Below the pieces are notes generated by a model. The model ran no database searches. It was given only the letters and a program-made list of their open reading frames with translations, and was not told the origin of the DNA. Below are positions 10,236-21,084 of a stretch of DNA of 64,000 nucleotides, one piece after another; the first letter of the stretch is position 1, and every line of letters begins with the position of its first letter. A program made the position numbers and the translations under genes. Source of the DNA: Chamaelirium japonicum (lineage: Eukaryota; Streptophyta; Magnoliopsida; Liliales; Melanthiaceae); NCBI GenBank assembly GCA_947650365.1, contig OX393555.1, forward strand, positions 79,985,995 to 80,049,994, written 5' to 3'.

Positions 10236-11290
10236 GAGAAGTGGAGTTTTGGAATTTAGATTCCTTCTTACTTCATACCTATACCTATGGCGAATGGACT
10301 GAAGCAGGATTTCTTCTCTATTCTCTCTTCGTTCATCTCTCTGTTCTCTTATCTCTATTTCTCTCTCTTCTATCTTCGTTTTTCTTTTCATTTTCTTCTT
10401 TCTTCTGCCTTCGTTTCTCTCTCCTATAGATTGCTTAGGCCCTAAGTAAGCTTACCCTATAAATAATATATGACCCTTTTAGGGTAGGTCATGTTTGATG
10501 ACTCTCTTTTTCTCACATCTCATAATATGTTATCAGCACGAACATGTCGAGCCCAACCGATCAGTCATAAAAAAACAGAGAAAGAAACAAAGACAAAAGA
10601 GAGAGAAGAGAACGGAGAGATAAACGAAGAGAGAATAGTAAAGAATAGAGAAGGGGATAGAGAGATAAATGAAGAGAGAGGAGAGAAGAAGTCCTGCTCC
10701 AATCCATTGGCCACGGGTATAGATGTGAAGTAAGAAGGAATCTAAATTCCAAAACTCCACTTCTCAATATTTATATGACCTAAAGGTGGGGCACGTTTGA
10801 CGTCTCTCGCTTTCTCCCATCTTATAATATGTTATCTCTTCGTGCCTCACCCTAAAGGGGTCGTATAAATATTGAGAAGTGGAGTTTTGGAATTTAGAGT
10901 TTTGGAATATTAAGAAGCTGGGCTCGACATGTTCATGCTGATAACGTGTTGTGATATGGGAGCAAGAGAAAGTCATTAAACATGACCCACCCTAAAGGGG
11001 TCATATATTATTTATAGGGTAAACTTACTTAGGGCCAAAGCAATCTATGGGAGAGAGAAACGAAGACAGAAGATAGAAGAAAACGAAGAGAGAAACGAAG
11101 ACAGAAGAGAGAGAAGAAGAGAGAAGAGAACGAAGAGATAAACGAAGAGAGAAGAGAGAAGAAGTCATGCTCCCGTTCATTCGCCATGCGTATACGTGTG
11201 AAATAAGAAGGAATATAAATTCAAAAACTCCACTTCTCAATAGTGTTATCTCAATGTTATTATGATTATCATAGTAATGTTACTATAATC
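10236..11290. repeat. RL mosaic, both strands
   Basis: Antisense M+G (10236-10420) flips at CTCTCCTATAGATTGC into sense L (10420-10530), P, G and M to 10765. A short sense L fragment (10770-10840) flips to antisense L and M pieces (10845-10900). Antisense P-L follows (10920-11050), then sense G+M (11052-11240) and a W box to 11290. Several joins lie in CTCTC or GAGAG runs. Confidence 0.75.
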
Positions 11291-11865
11291 ATTTATATTA
11301 TTATTAAATAATTTAAATATTAAATAATTTAATAATTATGTTTTTAGTAAAGTAATTAATTTATTTATCTATTTATTTCTCTAGTTATTTAATTATTTTT
11401 TTAATATTAACAATATAAAATAAACTAATTAAATAAATATTAAGAGAGAAGAGAGAAAAAGTCCTACTCTAGTCTATTCGCCATGGGTATAGTTATAAAG
11501 TAAGAAGGAATCTAAATTCCAAAACTCTACAGAAGAGAGAGAAGAAGAGAGAAGAGAACGGAGAGATAAATAAAGATAGAGAAGAGAGAAGAAGTCCTGC
11601 TCTAGCCCATTAGCCACGGGTATAGGTGTGAAGTAAGAAGGAATCTAAATTCCAAAAACTCCACTTCACAATATTTCATTTTATTTAAATAATTCCATAA
11701 TTATTTGTACTATAATAATTTTATTTAATTAATTATTTTACTAAAAACTTAATTATTAAATTATTAAATTAATTAAATTACTTAATAATAATAAATAATT
11801 AATTTAATTAAAAAAATTATAGTAATATTACTATGATAATCATAATAACGTTAAGATGATACTAT
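11291..11865. repeat. A/T spacers around sense leader-M copies
   Basis: A/T runs at 11291-11440 and 11680-11820 surround two sense G+M units (11440-11530 and 11530-11675). An antisense-facing W box lies at 11820-11865. Confidence 0.75.
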
Positions 11866-12199
11866 TGGGAAGTGGAGTTTTGGAATTTAGATTTCGTCTT
11901 ACTTCACACATATACCCGTGACAAATGAACTGGAGCAGGATTTATTCTCTCTTCTCTCTTCATTTATTTCTCCGTTCTCTTCTCTCTTCTTCTCTCTCTT
12001 CTGTCTTCGTTTTCTTCTCTCTTCTGTAGAGTTTTGGAATTTAGATTCCTTCTTACTTCATACCAATACCCGTGGCCAATGGACTAGCAGGGCTTCTTCT
12101 CTCTTTTTTATTCATTTATCTCTCTATTCTCTTCACTCTTCTTCTCTATCATCTGTGGAGTTTTAGAATTTAGATTCCTTCTTACTTCATACCTATACC
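11866..12199 (-). repeat. Minus-strand RL copies interrupted by a gypsy element
   Basis: Antisense M+G units lie at 11870-12025 and 12026-12155. A third antisense M starts at 12158 and stops at CTTCATACCTATACC, where the gypsy LTR begins. The insertion therefore lies within an M module. Confidence 0.8.
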
Positions 12200-12231
12200 T
12201 GTTGGTGCAAATTTTAACCAAATGCTCCATA

Positions 12232-12738
12232 CACCGCGGGACCCACCAGCCCTACCTGGGGGGTCCATAAAGACTACAGCGGGACCCACTAGCCCTGCCT
12301 GGGGGGTCCACAGAGACCACTGCAGAACCCACCAGCCCTGCCTAGGGGGTCCACAGAGACTACCGCGGGACCCACCAGCCCTGCCTGGGGGGTCCACAGA
12401 GACTACCACGGGACCTACCAGCCCTACCTGGGGGGTTTATAGAGACCACCACGGGACCTACCAACCCTGCCTGGGGGGTCCACAGAGACCACCACGGAAT
12501 CCACCAGTCCTGCCTGGGGGGTCCACGAAGACTACAGCGGGACCCACCAGCCCTGCCTGGGGGGTCCACAGAGACCACTGTGGGATCCACCAGCCCTGCC
12601 TGGGGGGTCCACAGAGACTACTGCGGGACCCACCAGCCCTACCTGGGGGTCCACAGAGATTACCACGGGACCCACCAGCCCTGCCTGGGGGATCCATAGA
12701 GACTACCATGGAACCCACCAGCCCTGCCTGGGGAATCC
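12232..12738 (+). repeat. 43-bp GC-rich tandem repeat in gypsy U3
   Basis: About 11.5 units with period 43 bp: successive GCGGG/GCAGA unit starts fall at 12236, 12279 and 12322. The core words are GGGACCCACCAGCCCTGCC and TGGGGGGTCCACAGAGAC. One unit near 12640 has lost a G and is 42 bp. Because 43 is one more than a multiple of 3, one reading frame passes through all three phases of the unit, and no phase contains a stop. This explains the 229-codon plus-strand frame and the overlapping minus-strand frames. Enhancer-like repeats are common in plant LTR U3 regions; function here is not shown. Confidence 0.9.
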
Positions 12739-12793
12739 CCGGATACGAAGGCAAAAACCGCCATTTGCCCCGGATTTCCTCCCAGAGTTTTTG

Positions 12794-12800
12794 TATAAAT
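12794..12800 (+). promoter_or_regulatory. TATA box of gypsy LTR
   Basis: TATAAAT within TTGTATAAATAGCAG, placed just after the U3 tandem array and about 410 bp before the LTR end. This is a typical position for the start of R. The transcription start would be expected about 30 bp downstream. Confidence 0.65.
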
Positions 12801-13207
12801 AGCAGACCATTCGAATGTAAAAGGATCAAAAATCTGAAATCTGATTCCAAAAAACCAGAGACCAGAATCCTAAAACCCAGAGCTCTGACTTCGATATTCT
12901 ATTACCTTTAATATCCTTTTCGAAAGAGATCAGTGACACTCGGCCTATCGAGGTCACTTCGAGCAAAATGATAGTGAATTCGGGTTGCTCCCTATAGCAT
13001 GGAGACATAGGCTTCGGCTGAACTCCGAGATCACACCTTGTGTCAACCTTCTCTCTGTTTGCATATCAAAAATCTTAATTCTAAGTTACCAAGGCATCGA
13101 CCTTCGGACCTACCTACCAGACAAATATTTAATCATACCTTCGACTCAACTTTGATTGATTGGTGGGGCGGAGTCTTCGGATCGGCATGAAGATTTTTCC
13201 CCCATAG

Positions 13208-13226
13208 TTTGGCACCGTCTATGGGA
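13208..13226 (+). other. Primer-binding site of gypsy-like element
   Basis: TTTGGCACCGTCTATGGGA lies 3 bases after the LTR end. The core TGGCACCGT resembles the TGGCGCCGT primer sites of many plant Ty3/gypsy elements with a G to A change. The tRNA species is not assigned. Confidence 0.65.
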
Positions 13227-13305
13227 TCGAACGAGAAACCAAGTTCACTCTGCAACAAGTCTCAGATATGTTGAGCAGACAATCGATCTAAGATAGTCAA
13301 ACTTC

Positions 13306-14770
13306 TCGGACCCTTTGGTTGAGCAGGCAACCGTTCAGACACCGGCAATCTTGTTGCATCCTTCGCTCTCTAAAATAGCAAGGACGAAGTATCAGTATCA
13401 TCCAGAGGGAAGTAACACACATCAAGGTCGTCTAGAGACTCGTTTGATGAGTCAACGGCTCAACTTTGGGCAGCCCCTCGCTGTCCCCAAAATAGGAGTT
13501 TGTTCAGGGAGTGAAAGATTGGTCGATCGACTGATCGCCCTGCCTCTCCGACAGTCGACAGGGCAAACTGCCCCTGCTCCAGTTGAAGACCCACCATCCA
13601 CCTACCAAATCTCGGTAGTCGACTTTCAGCTGCTGCAATTGGCTAAGCAGAATGCCACCCTCACAGCTAAAATGGATGCCCTCAAGAAGGCAGCCTCCGA
13701 AGTCGGGATTGCTCTCCCCATCCCCTCATTCAACGAGAGAGCTGATCCGCCTCGTCAATCGATTCACTCCGAACCATGAAGGTTAATGGGCACCACAGCC
13801 CACGAGAGGATTTATCGTAACCCAACTCCCTCTGTAGCTCTATAGAAGCAGAGTGTCTGGGATCGTATCGATGATGAGTCCTCTCAATCATCCTCAGGTT
13901 GCAACTGTGTCAGACAGGCACAGTCAAAGCCCAACTTACGAGTGAGGCACCGGATGAAAGAAACACCCTTAAAGAATAGAGCCTCCCTATCTCTCCCGCT
14001 CCAACATAAGGCCGGAGTCGATCTTCGTCACCAGATCCATCCGGCCACTACTTAAGGACTTGGACAAGGCATCTCAATCTTGCCCCTTGATCTGCATTCA
14101 GGTCGGGGACACGGTCGTAGAGAAGGATACTCTTCTGCTGAACCCTTCCACCGAAGTTTATTTCAATCACCCTTCTCGAGAGGTTGGAGGACTCTGACTC
14201 TCCCAAAGTTCAACTGCCTCGATGAACCTTCTCTCGATTGGTACCACAATATCCGTGCTGGGTCTATCACCCAGTTCGAAGTATTGGTGAACCATTTGTG
14301 CAGCACTATCAACTCAACTTGAAGCCTGAAAAGAAGCTCGATTCCCTCTACCGGCTAAGAATGGGAGAAAATGAGAGTCTTCACAGTTTCACATGAAGAT
14401 TTCACAACGAACACGTCGCTCTATCCGAACGACATTTGGACGACGAGGCAATCATATTAGCCTTCTAAAATGCTCTCCGGTTTGATTTGCATATCTACAA
14501 CGACTTCATCCACAATCCTCCCCCTTCCCTGGGTTCGATGTTTGATCGAATCCAGAGAGATCAAAGTCGAAGACGATCAGGTCGCCCGAAAGGGACGAGA
14601 AACAAAACGACGACCTACCGAGAGGGAAGCCCCAAAGTATATAACCAAAGCTCAAAATGCAGAGGCAGTGGCCCCCCCTGCATCGAAGCGACCAAGGAAT
14701 GACGGACGTAGATCGCCTCTGAAGAAGACTATATTCATGGATTGGATCCTCCCGATCGAGCAGATCCTCA
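13306..14770 (+). pseudogene. Degraded gag of gypsy-like element
   Basis: The first open part (about 13315-13779) has no ATG start in frame. It contains a likely coiled coil near its C-terminus, around QLLQLAKQNATLTAKMDALK. After a stop, a second stretch (about 14080-14322) carries the gag-like words LPKFN, LDWYHNIRAGSITQF and LVNHL, then ends in a stop. A third frame (about 14290-14700) continues the homology with LKPEKKLDSLYRLR, RFHNEHVALSERHLDDEAI and a basic, zinc-finger-poor tail, with at least two in-frame stops. The gene has thus lost its start and carries several stops and at least one frameshift near 14300. It cannot make a full Gag. Confidence 0.7.
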
Positions 14771-15300
14771 AAATTTAGATTCTTTCTTACTTCACACCTA
14801 TACTCTTGCCTAGTATACTAGAGTATGACTTCTTCTCTCCTATATCTTCATTTATCTCTCTTCTGTCTTTGTCAAATGTGCCCCATCCTAAAGGGGTTGT
14901 ATATTATTTAAAGAAGAGAGAAGAGAACAGAGAGATAAATAAAGAGAGAAGATAAAATAAGTCCTACTCCAGTCCATTGGCCATGGGTATAGGTGTTAAG
15001 TAAGAAGGAATCTAAATTCTAAAACTCCATAAAAAGAAGGCGTTAGAAGACCCTCCTGGCCCAACCCTAGACACTCTAAGATCCTTTGAGAAGAGAGAGA
15101 AGAAGAGAGAAGAGAACGAAGAGATAAACGAAGAAAGAAGAGAGAAGAAGTCCTGCTCCAGTCCATTGGCCACAAGTATAGGTGTGAAGTAAGAAGCAAT
15201 CTAAATTCCAAAACTCTACTTCTCTCTTCTGTCTCTCTCCATTTTCTTATGAAACCCTAATCCATGGGAGAAGAGAGAAGACAATAGAGAGATTTAATTA
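14771..15300. repeat. RL mosaic after the gypsy element
   Basis: Antisense M+G (14771-14870) and an antisense L fragment (14876-14912) are followed by sense G+M (14912-15030). A 60-bp non-RL insert (15031-15090) comes next, then sense G+M (15091-15220). Small antisense leader and L pieces (15220-15270) and a leader fragment close the block. The gypsy element is joined here to the start of an M module rather than to the point where the left-hand M was interrupted. Confidence 0.75.
15031..15090 (-). repeat. 60-bp non-RL insert, copy 1
   Basis: The core, with GAAGGCGTTAGAAGACCCTC and ACTCTAAGATCCTTTGAG, is unlike any RL module and sits between M and G. Its reverse complement recurs at 26453-26512 in the same position. 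On the minus strand both copies read in frame as a peptide beginning SQRILEC and ending LTPSF, but this lies inside a non-coding repeat. Confidence 0.85.
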
Positions 15301-16020
15301 TATTATTGATAAGTGGAGTTTTGGAATTTAGATTCCCTCTTACTTCACACCTATACCCGTGGCCAATGGACTAGAACATGACTTCTTCGCTCTTCTCTCT
15401 TCGTTTATCTTTCCGTTCTCTTCTCTCTTCTTCTCTATCTTCTGTGGAGTTTTGGAATTTAGATTCCTTCTTACTTCACACCTATACCCATGGCCAATAG
15501 ACTGGACTAGGACTTCTTCGCTCTTCTCTCTTCGTTTATCTCTTAGTTCTCTTTTCTCTTCTTTTCTCTCTTCTCTTTTTGTTTCTCTCTTTATTTTTTT
15601 GTGACTAGTCGGTTAGGCTCGATATGTTCATACTGATTGCATTATATAAGATAGGAGAAAGAGAGAGCCATCAAACGTGCCCTCCTTCTTACTTCACTCC
15701 TATACCCGTGGCCAATGGACTGGAGTTGGACTTCTTCTCTCTTCTCTCTTTGTTTATCTCTCTGTTCTCTTCTCTCTTCTTATCTCTTCTCATAACATGT
15801 TATCAACACAAACATGTCGAGCCCAGCCGACCAGTCACAAGAAAACAAAGAGAGAAACTAAGATAGAAGAGAGAAGAAAAGAGAAGAAGAGAGAAGAGAA
15901 TGGGGAGATAAACGATAAGAGAAGAAAGAAGAAGTTATGCTCCAGTTCATTGGCCATGGGTATAGATGTGAAGTAGATGGAATCTAAATTCCATAACTCC
16001 ACTTCTCAATAATATAATTA
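15301..16020. repeat. RL cluster: three minus copies flipping to plus
   Basis: Antisense M+G at 15310-15440. Antisense M+G+P with the first part of L at 15440-15690 (ends GTGCCCTCC). Antisense M+G at 15690-15785. At about 15785 the strand flips, with TCTCTTCTCATAACATGTTATC starting sense P, G and M to 16010. The flip is the recurrent antisense-leader to L-end join. Confidence 0.8.
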
Positions 16021-16745
16021 AATAAAATAAAATAATTATATATTATTTAGATAAATGTTATAATTATTATAGTATAAATAGTTATAGAATTATTAAAATA
16101 AAATGATCGTTTGCGAAGTGGAGTTTTTGGAATTTAGATTCCTTCTTACTTCATACCTATACTCGTAGCAAATGGACTGGAGTAGGACTTTTTCTCTCTT
16201 CTCTCTTCGTTTATCTTTCCGTTCTTTTCTCTCTTCTTCTCTCTCTTATGCCTTCGTTTCTCTCTCCATTTTCTTGTGACTGGTCAGCTGGGCTCGATAT
16301 GTTCGGGCTGATAACATGTTGTGAGAAAAAAGAAGAAAAGAGAAAAGAACAGAGAGATAAACGAAGAGAGAAGTGGTCCTGCTCCAGTCCTTCTTATTTG
16401 ATTATATTATTGAGAAGTGGAGTTTTGAAATTTACATTCCTTCTTACTTCACACCTATACCCATGGCTAATGGACTAGAGCATGACTTTTTCTCTCCTCT
16501 CTCTTCGTTTAACTCTATGTTCTTTTCTCTCTTCTTCTCTCTATTCTATCTTTGTTTCTATCTCTGTTTTCTTCTCTCTTCTTTTCTCCCTTCTGTCGTT
16601 ATTTCTCTCTCTGTTTTTTTATGATTGGTCGGTTGGGCTCGATATGTTCATGCATCAATCATAAAAACTCAACGTCTTAATTAGTTCAATATTTAGATTA
16701 ATTAACTATTTAATTTATTAAACAAATTCAATTAATTAAATAATA
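16021..16745. repeat. A/T spacer and minus-strand RL pair
   Basis: A/T fills 16021-16112. Antisense M+G+P runs 16113-16325 and then flips into sense G (16325-16390). A join to TTATTTGATTATATTATTGAG starts another antisense M+G+P (16405-16655), which ends at ATGTTCATGCATC. A/T follows to 16745 and merges into a U module. Confidence 0.75.
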
Positions 16746-17205
16746 GGAAGTAAAGAAAGAAGATGAGGCACATCCGAATTTTTTGCTTTAAAAATAATTT
16801 ATATTTTTCTTTAAAAAAATTTAAAACATTACAACTTTTATTAGATCGTTCGATCTGATGGCTATCCACCATCGGATCTCTCCTATCGATTAGGGTTTCC
16901 CATTGATTGCTTAGACCCTAAATAAGCTTACCCTATAAATAATATACGACCTCTTTAGGGTGGGGCACATTTGATCGCTTTCTCTTTCTCCCATCTCACA
17001 ACACATTATCAGCACGAATATGTCGAGCCCAACCTACCAGTCATAAGAAAAAAGAGAGAGAAACAAAAAAGAAGAGAAAAAGAGAGAAAATGACGGAGAG
17101 ATAAACGAAGAGAGAAGAGAGAAAGAAGTCCTACTCTAGCCTATTCACCACGGGTATCCATGTGAAGTAAGAAGGAATCTAAATTCCAAAACTCTACGTC
17201 TTAAA
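16746..17205 (+). repeat. Full RL copy U-L-P-G-M
   Basis: U from 16746 (GGAAGTAAAGAAAGAAGATG) to 16835, L 16836-17003, P from 17004, then G and M to 17200 and the usual bridge. It is the second complete sense unit and confirms the module order and the 168-bp L length of the reference copy. Confidence 0.85.
16836..17003 (+). mobile_element. LTR-like block L, 168 bp
   Basis: TTTTATTAG to CTCACAACA. It has TATAAATAATA upstream of CCTCTTTAGGGTGGGGC and is followed by CATTATCAGCACGAA (P). The first bases have drifted from TGTT. Confidence 0.7.
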
Positions 17206-17689
17206 AATATAATTAAATCTCTTTATTCTCTTCTCTCTTCTCCTATGGATTAGGGTTTCTTATAGATTGCTTAGGCCCCAAGTAAGCTTATTCTATAAAT
17301 AATATACGACCCCTTTAGGGTGGGGCACGTTTGACGGCTCTCTCTTTCTTTCATCTCACAACACGTTATCAGCACGAACATATCGAGCCCAACCGACCAG
17401 TCACAAGAAAACGGAGATAGAAATAAAGACAAAAGAGAGAGAAAAAGACAGAAGAGAACAGAGAGAAACAAAGAGAGAAGAGAGAAGAAAACCTGCTACA
17501 GTCTATTGACCACGAGTATAGGTGTAAAGTAAGAAGAAATCTAAATTCCAAAACTCCACTTCTTAATAGTATCATCTCAACGTTATTATGATTATCATAG
17601 TAATGTTACAATAATTTTTTTAATTAAATTAATTAATTATTTAATAATTAAATAATTTAATAATTAAGTTTACTAATTAACGTGTTGTG
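17206..17689 (+). repeat. RL copy with W box
   Basis: It enters L at TCTCCTATGGATTAGG and keeps TATAAATAATA, P (CGTTATCAGCACGAAC), G and M (to 17565). A W box with GATTATCATAGTAATGTTAC lies at 17566-17610, then A/T to 17680. This is a clean example of the L(truncated)-P-G-M-W-A order. Confidence 0.85.
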
Positions 17690-19880
17690 AGTTGGGAGAA
17701 AGAGAGAGCCGTCAAACGTGCCCCACCCAAAAGGGGTCGTATATTATTTATAGGGTAAGCTTACTTAGGACCTAAACAATCTATAGGAAACCTTAATCCA
17801 AGGAAAAGATCCGACAGTGGACAGTTATCCGATATTTATATTATTTAAATAAGAGTCTTACTTCACACCTATAAATAATTAATTTATTTAAAGTAATAGA
17901 TTATTTTATTTAAACAGAGAGATTTAATAATTTTTCTTATGACTAGTTGACTTATTATTTAAATATTTAATTATAAAATATTACAACTGTTATGAGATTG
18001 TTTGATCGGATGGCTATTTATTGTTGGATCTCTCCCATGGATTAAGGTTTCCCATAGATTGCTTAGGCCGTAAGTAAGCTTACCCTATAAATAATATACG
18101 ACCCCTTTAGGGTAAGGCATGTTTGACGGCTCTCCCTTTCTCCCATCTCATAACACGTTATCAGCAAGAATATATCGAGCCCAACCGACCAGTCACAAGA
18201 AAATAGAGAGAGAAACAAAGACAAAAGAGAGAGAAGAAGAGAGAAGACAACGGAGAGATAAACAAATAGAGAAAAAAGACGAAGTCCTGCTCCAGTCCAT
18301 TGGCAATGGGTATAGGTGTGAAGTAAGAAGTAATCTAAACTTCAAAACTCCACAGAAGAGAGAGAAAAAGAGAGAATAGAACGGAGAGATAAATGAAGAG
18401 AGAAGAGAGAAGAAGTCCTGCTCCAGTCCATTGGCCACGGGTATAGGTGTGAAGTAAGAAGGAATCTAAATTTCAAAACTCCACTTTTGTCTTCATTTCT
18501 CTCTCCCATGGATTAGGGTTTCCCATGGATTGCTTAGGTCCTAAGTAAGCTTACCCAATAAATAATTTACGACCCCTTTAGGGTAGGTCATGTTTGACAG
18601 AATTTAGATTCCTTCTTACTTCACACCTATACAGGTGGCCAATAGACTGGAGCAGGGCTTCTTCTCTCTTCTCTCTTCTCTCTTCATTAATCTCTCCGTT
18701 CTCTTCTCTCTTCTATCATCGTTTCTCTCTCCGTTTTCTTGTGACTGGTCGGCTGGGCTCATATGTTCGTACTGATAACCTATTATAAGAAGAGATAAGA
18801 AAAGAATTTAACAACTATAATTAATTACATAATATATATGTCCCATGGATTAGGGTTTCCCATATATTGCTTAGGCCCTAAGTAAGCTTAAACTATAAAT
18901 AATACACGACTTCTTTAGGGTGGAGTACGTTTGACGACTCTATCTTTCTCCCATCTCACAATACTTTAATTAGTAAACTTAATTATTAAATTATTTAAAT
19001 TATTTAATAATTAAATAAATAATTAATTTAATTAAAAAAATTATAGTAACATTACTATTATAATTATAATAACGTTGAGATGATATTATTTAGAAGTGGA
19101 GTTTTTGAATTTAGATTCCATTTTACTTCACACCTATACCTGTGGCGATAATCAATTATATAATTATATATAATTAAATATTTATAGGGTAAACTTACTA
19201 ATTGAGAGAATTGATTTAATAATTATTTAAATAAAGAATTAATACGACCCCTTTAGGGTGGGGCACGTTCGATCGGATAACTGTCTACCGTTGGATCTCT
19301 CCCAAGGATTAGGGTATCCCATAGATTGCTTAGGCCCTAAGTAGGCTTACCTTATAAATAATATACGACCCCTTTTGGGTGGGACACGTTTGATGACTCT
19401 TTCTTTCTTCCATCTCACAACACGTTATCAGCACGAACATGTCAAGCCAAGCTGACTAGTCACAAAAAAACGAGAGAGAAATGAAGACATAAGATAGAGA
19501 AGAAGATAAAGTTAAATAAATAATAATTTAAATAAATTATTATGTAATTAAATAATTAAGAAATTATTTTAATAAATTATAAAATATTAATTAAAATAAA
19601 TAAAAAAACTAATTATTTAATTAAGTAATAAATTAAAATAATAATTCAATAATTATTTATTTATTATTTAAATAATATGTTAATTTATTTAAATATATAA
19701 ATATTAAATTTAAAAAAAAAATTAATATTTTTTTAAATAATCAAATAAATATTTTTTTATTTTAATATTTAAATAATAAATAAATTATTTAATTATTTAA
19801 TTATATAGATAATTAAATATTTATTTATTTATTTTATTTTTTAACTATTTAATTTATTAAACTAATTAAATTAATTAAAT
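17690..19880 (+). repeat. Segmental duplication, copy A
   Basis: Content in order: antisense L (17690-17830); a unique join GATATTTATATTATTTAAAT; A/T with TTTAAAGTAATAGATTATTT; full sense L with P, G and M; a second G+M (18360-18480); a sense L fragment cut at CATGTTTGACAG and joined to antisense M+G+P (18600-18790); a sense L fragment (18838-18965); W box and antisense M (19040-19145); TAATCAATTATATAATTATA; an L fragment (19240-19480); and A/T. The same order recurs at 21085-22969, about 3.2-3.4 kb downstream. Confidence 0.85.
17988..18155 (+). mobile_element. LTR-like block L, 168 bp
   Basis: TGTTATGAG to CTCATAACA with TATAAATAATA and CCCTTTAGGGTAAGG inside, followed directly by CGTTATCAGCAAGAA. 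Almost all of this block is missing at the matching place in duplication copy B. Confidence 0.75.
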
Positions 19881-20370
19881 AATGGGAAGTAAAGAAGGAA
19901 AATGAGCATACTCGAATTTTTTGTTTTAAAAAAAATTTATATTTTTTTTAAAAAAAATTAAAATATTATAACTATTATGAGATCGTTAGATCGGATGGCT
20001 ATCCATCGTCGGATCTCTCCCATGGTTTAGGGTGTCCTATAGATTGCTTAGACCTTAAGTAAGCATACCCTATAGATAATATACAGCCCCTTTAGGGAGG
20101 GGCACGTTTGGCTTCTTTTTCTTTCTTCCATCTTGCAACACGTTATAAGCACAAACATATTGAGCCCAGCCGATCAGTCACAAGAAAACGGAGAGAGAAA
20201 TGAAGTCAGAAGAGAAAGAAGAAGAGAGAACAGAATGGAGAGAGAAATAAAGAGAGAAGAGAGAAGAAGTTCTACTCCAGTCCATTCGCCACGCAGTCCA
20301 TTCGCCACGGGTGTAGTTGTGAAATAAGAAAGAATCTAAATTCCAAAACTCCACTTCTCAATATTTATAT
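19881..20370 (+). repeat. Full RL copy U-L-P-G-M
   Basis: U (19883-19972), L (19973-20140), P, G and M follow in order to about 20365. The leader end holds a small duplication, with GTCCATTCGCCACG repeated (about 20279-20308). A sense L fragment follows. Confidence 0.85.
19973..20140 (+). mobile_element. LTR-like block L, 168 bp
   Basis: TATTATGAG to TCTTGCAACA. The TATA box is altered to CTATAGATAATA, so promoter activity is less likely than in other copies. Confidence 0.65.
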
Positions 20371-21084
20371 GACCCCTTTAGGATAGGGCATGTTTGATGG
20401 CTTTCTCTTTCTCCTATCTCACAAAATGTTATCAGCACAAACATATCGAGCCCACCTAACCAGTTACAAGAAAATAGAAAGAGAAATAAAGACAAAAGAG
20501 AGAGAAGAAGAGAGAAGAGAACGGAGAGATAAATAAATAGAAAAGAGAGAAGAAGTCCTGCTCAAGTACATTGGCCACGGGTATAGGTTTGAAGTAAGAA
20601 GTAATCTAAATTCCAAATCTCTATTTCTCAATAATATAATTAAATCTCTCCGTTCTCTTCTCTTTTCTTTTATGGATTAAGGTTTCCTATACATTGCTTA
20701 GGCTCTAAGAAAGCTTACCCTATAAATAATATACGACCCCTTTAGGGTGGGGCATATTTGACGGCTCTCTCTTTCTCCTATCTCATAATACGTTATCAGC
20801 ATGAACATGTCGAGCCCAGTCGACCAGTCACTAGAAAACGGAGAGAGAAACGAAGATAAAAGAGAAAGAAGAAGAGCGAAGAGAACAGAGAGATAAACAA
20901 AGATGGAAGAGATAAGAAGTCCTGCTCCAGTTCATTGCCATCTGACTAAATAATCTCATAACAGTTGTAATATTTTAAATTTTTTTAAAAAAAAATATAA
21001 ATTTTTTTTAAAGCAAAAAATTCACTGGCAATCTATTGAGAGAAGAAGAGAGAAGAAAACGGAGAGATAAACGAAGAAAGAAGA
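20371..21084. repeat. Two sense RL copies and an antisense U fragment
   Basis: A short L fragment, P, G and M run 20371-20640. After the bridge, L with TATAAATAATA, P and G runs to 20938, where M is cut after CATTGCC. At 20940 an antisense L end and U follow (CTCATAACAGTTGTAATATT) to about 21022, then sense leader to 21075 leading into duplication copy B. Confidence 0.75.

Larger units (their letters stand above)
12200..13204 (+). repeat. 5' LTR of the gypsy-like element
   Basis: It begins TGTTGGTGCAAATTTTAACC and ends TTTTTCCCCCA just before the primer-binding site, giving TG...CA ends and a length of about 1005 bp. The first half is a GC-rich tandem array (probable U3), then a TATA box, then a transcribed R/U5-like part with words such as CTTCGACTCAAC. 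No second LTR is present, so divergence dating is not possible from this window. Confidence 0.75.
12200..14770 (+). mobile_element. Ty3/gypsy-like LTR retrotransposon, 5' part only
   Basis: A 5' LTR (12200-13204), a primer-binding site (TTTGGCACCGTCTATGGGA, from 13208) and a degraded gag region follow in the standard order. The G/C content is far above that of the surroundings. There is no pol and no 3' LTR. The element stops at about 14770 within CCTCAAAATTTAGATTC, where antisense RL module M takes over. The primer-site sequence and gag-like words such as WYHNIRAGSITQF suggest a plant Ty3/gypsy (possibly Tat-type) element. The lineage is inferred from memory, not from a search. Confidence 0.8.

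Noticed and set aside
12222-12911. 229-codon proline-rich open frame and overlapping minus-strand frames
   Set aside because: They lie within the 43-bp tandem repeat in the U3 part of a gypsy LTR, upstream of its TATA box. The unit is stop-free in all phases, so the frame carries no evidence of coding.
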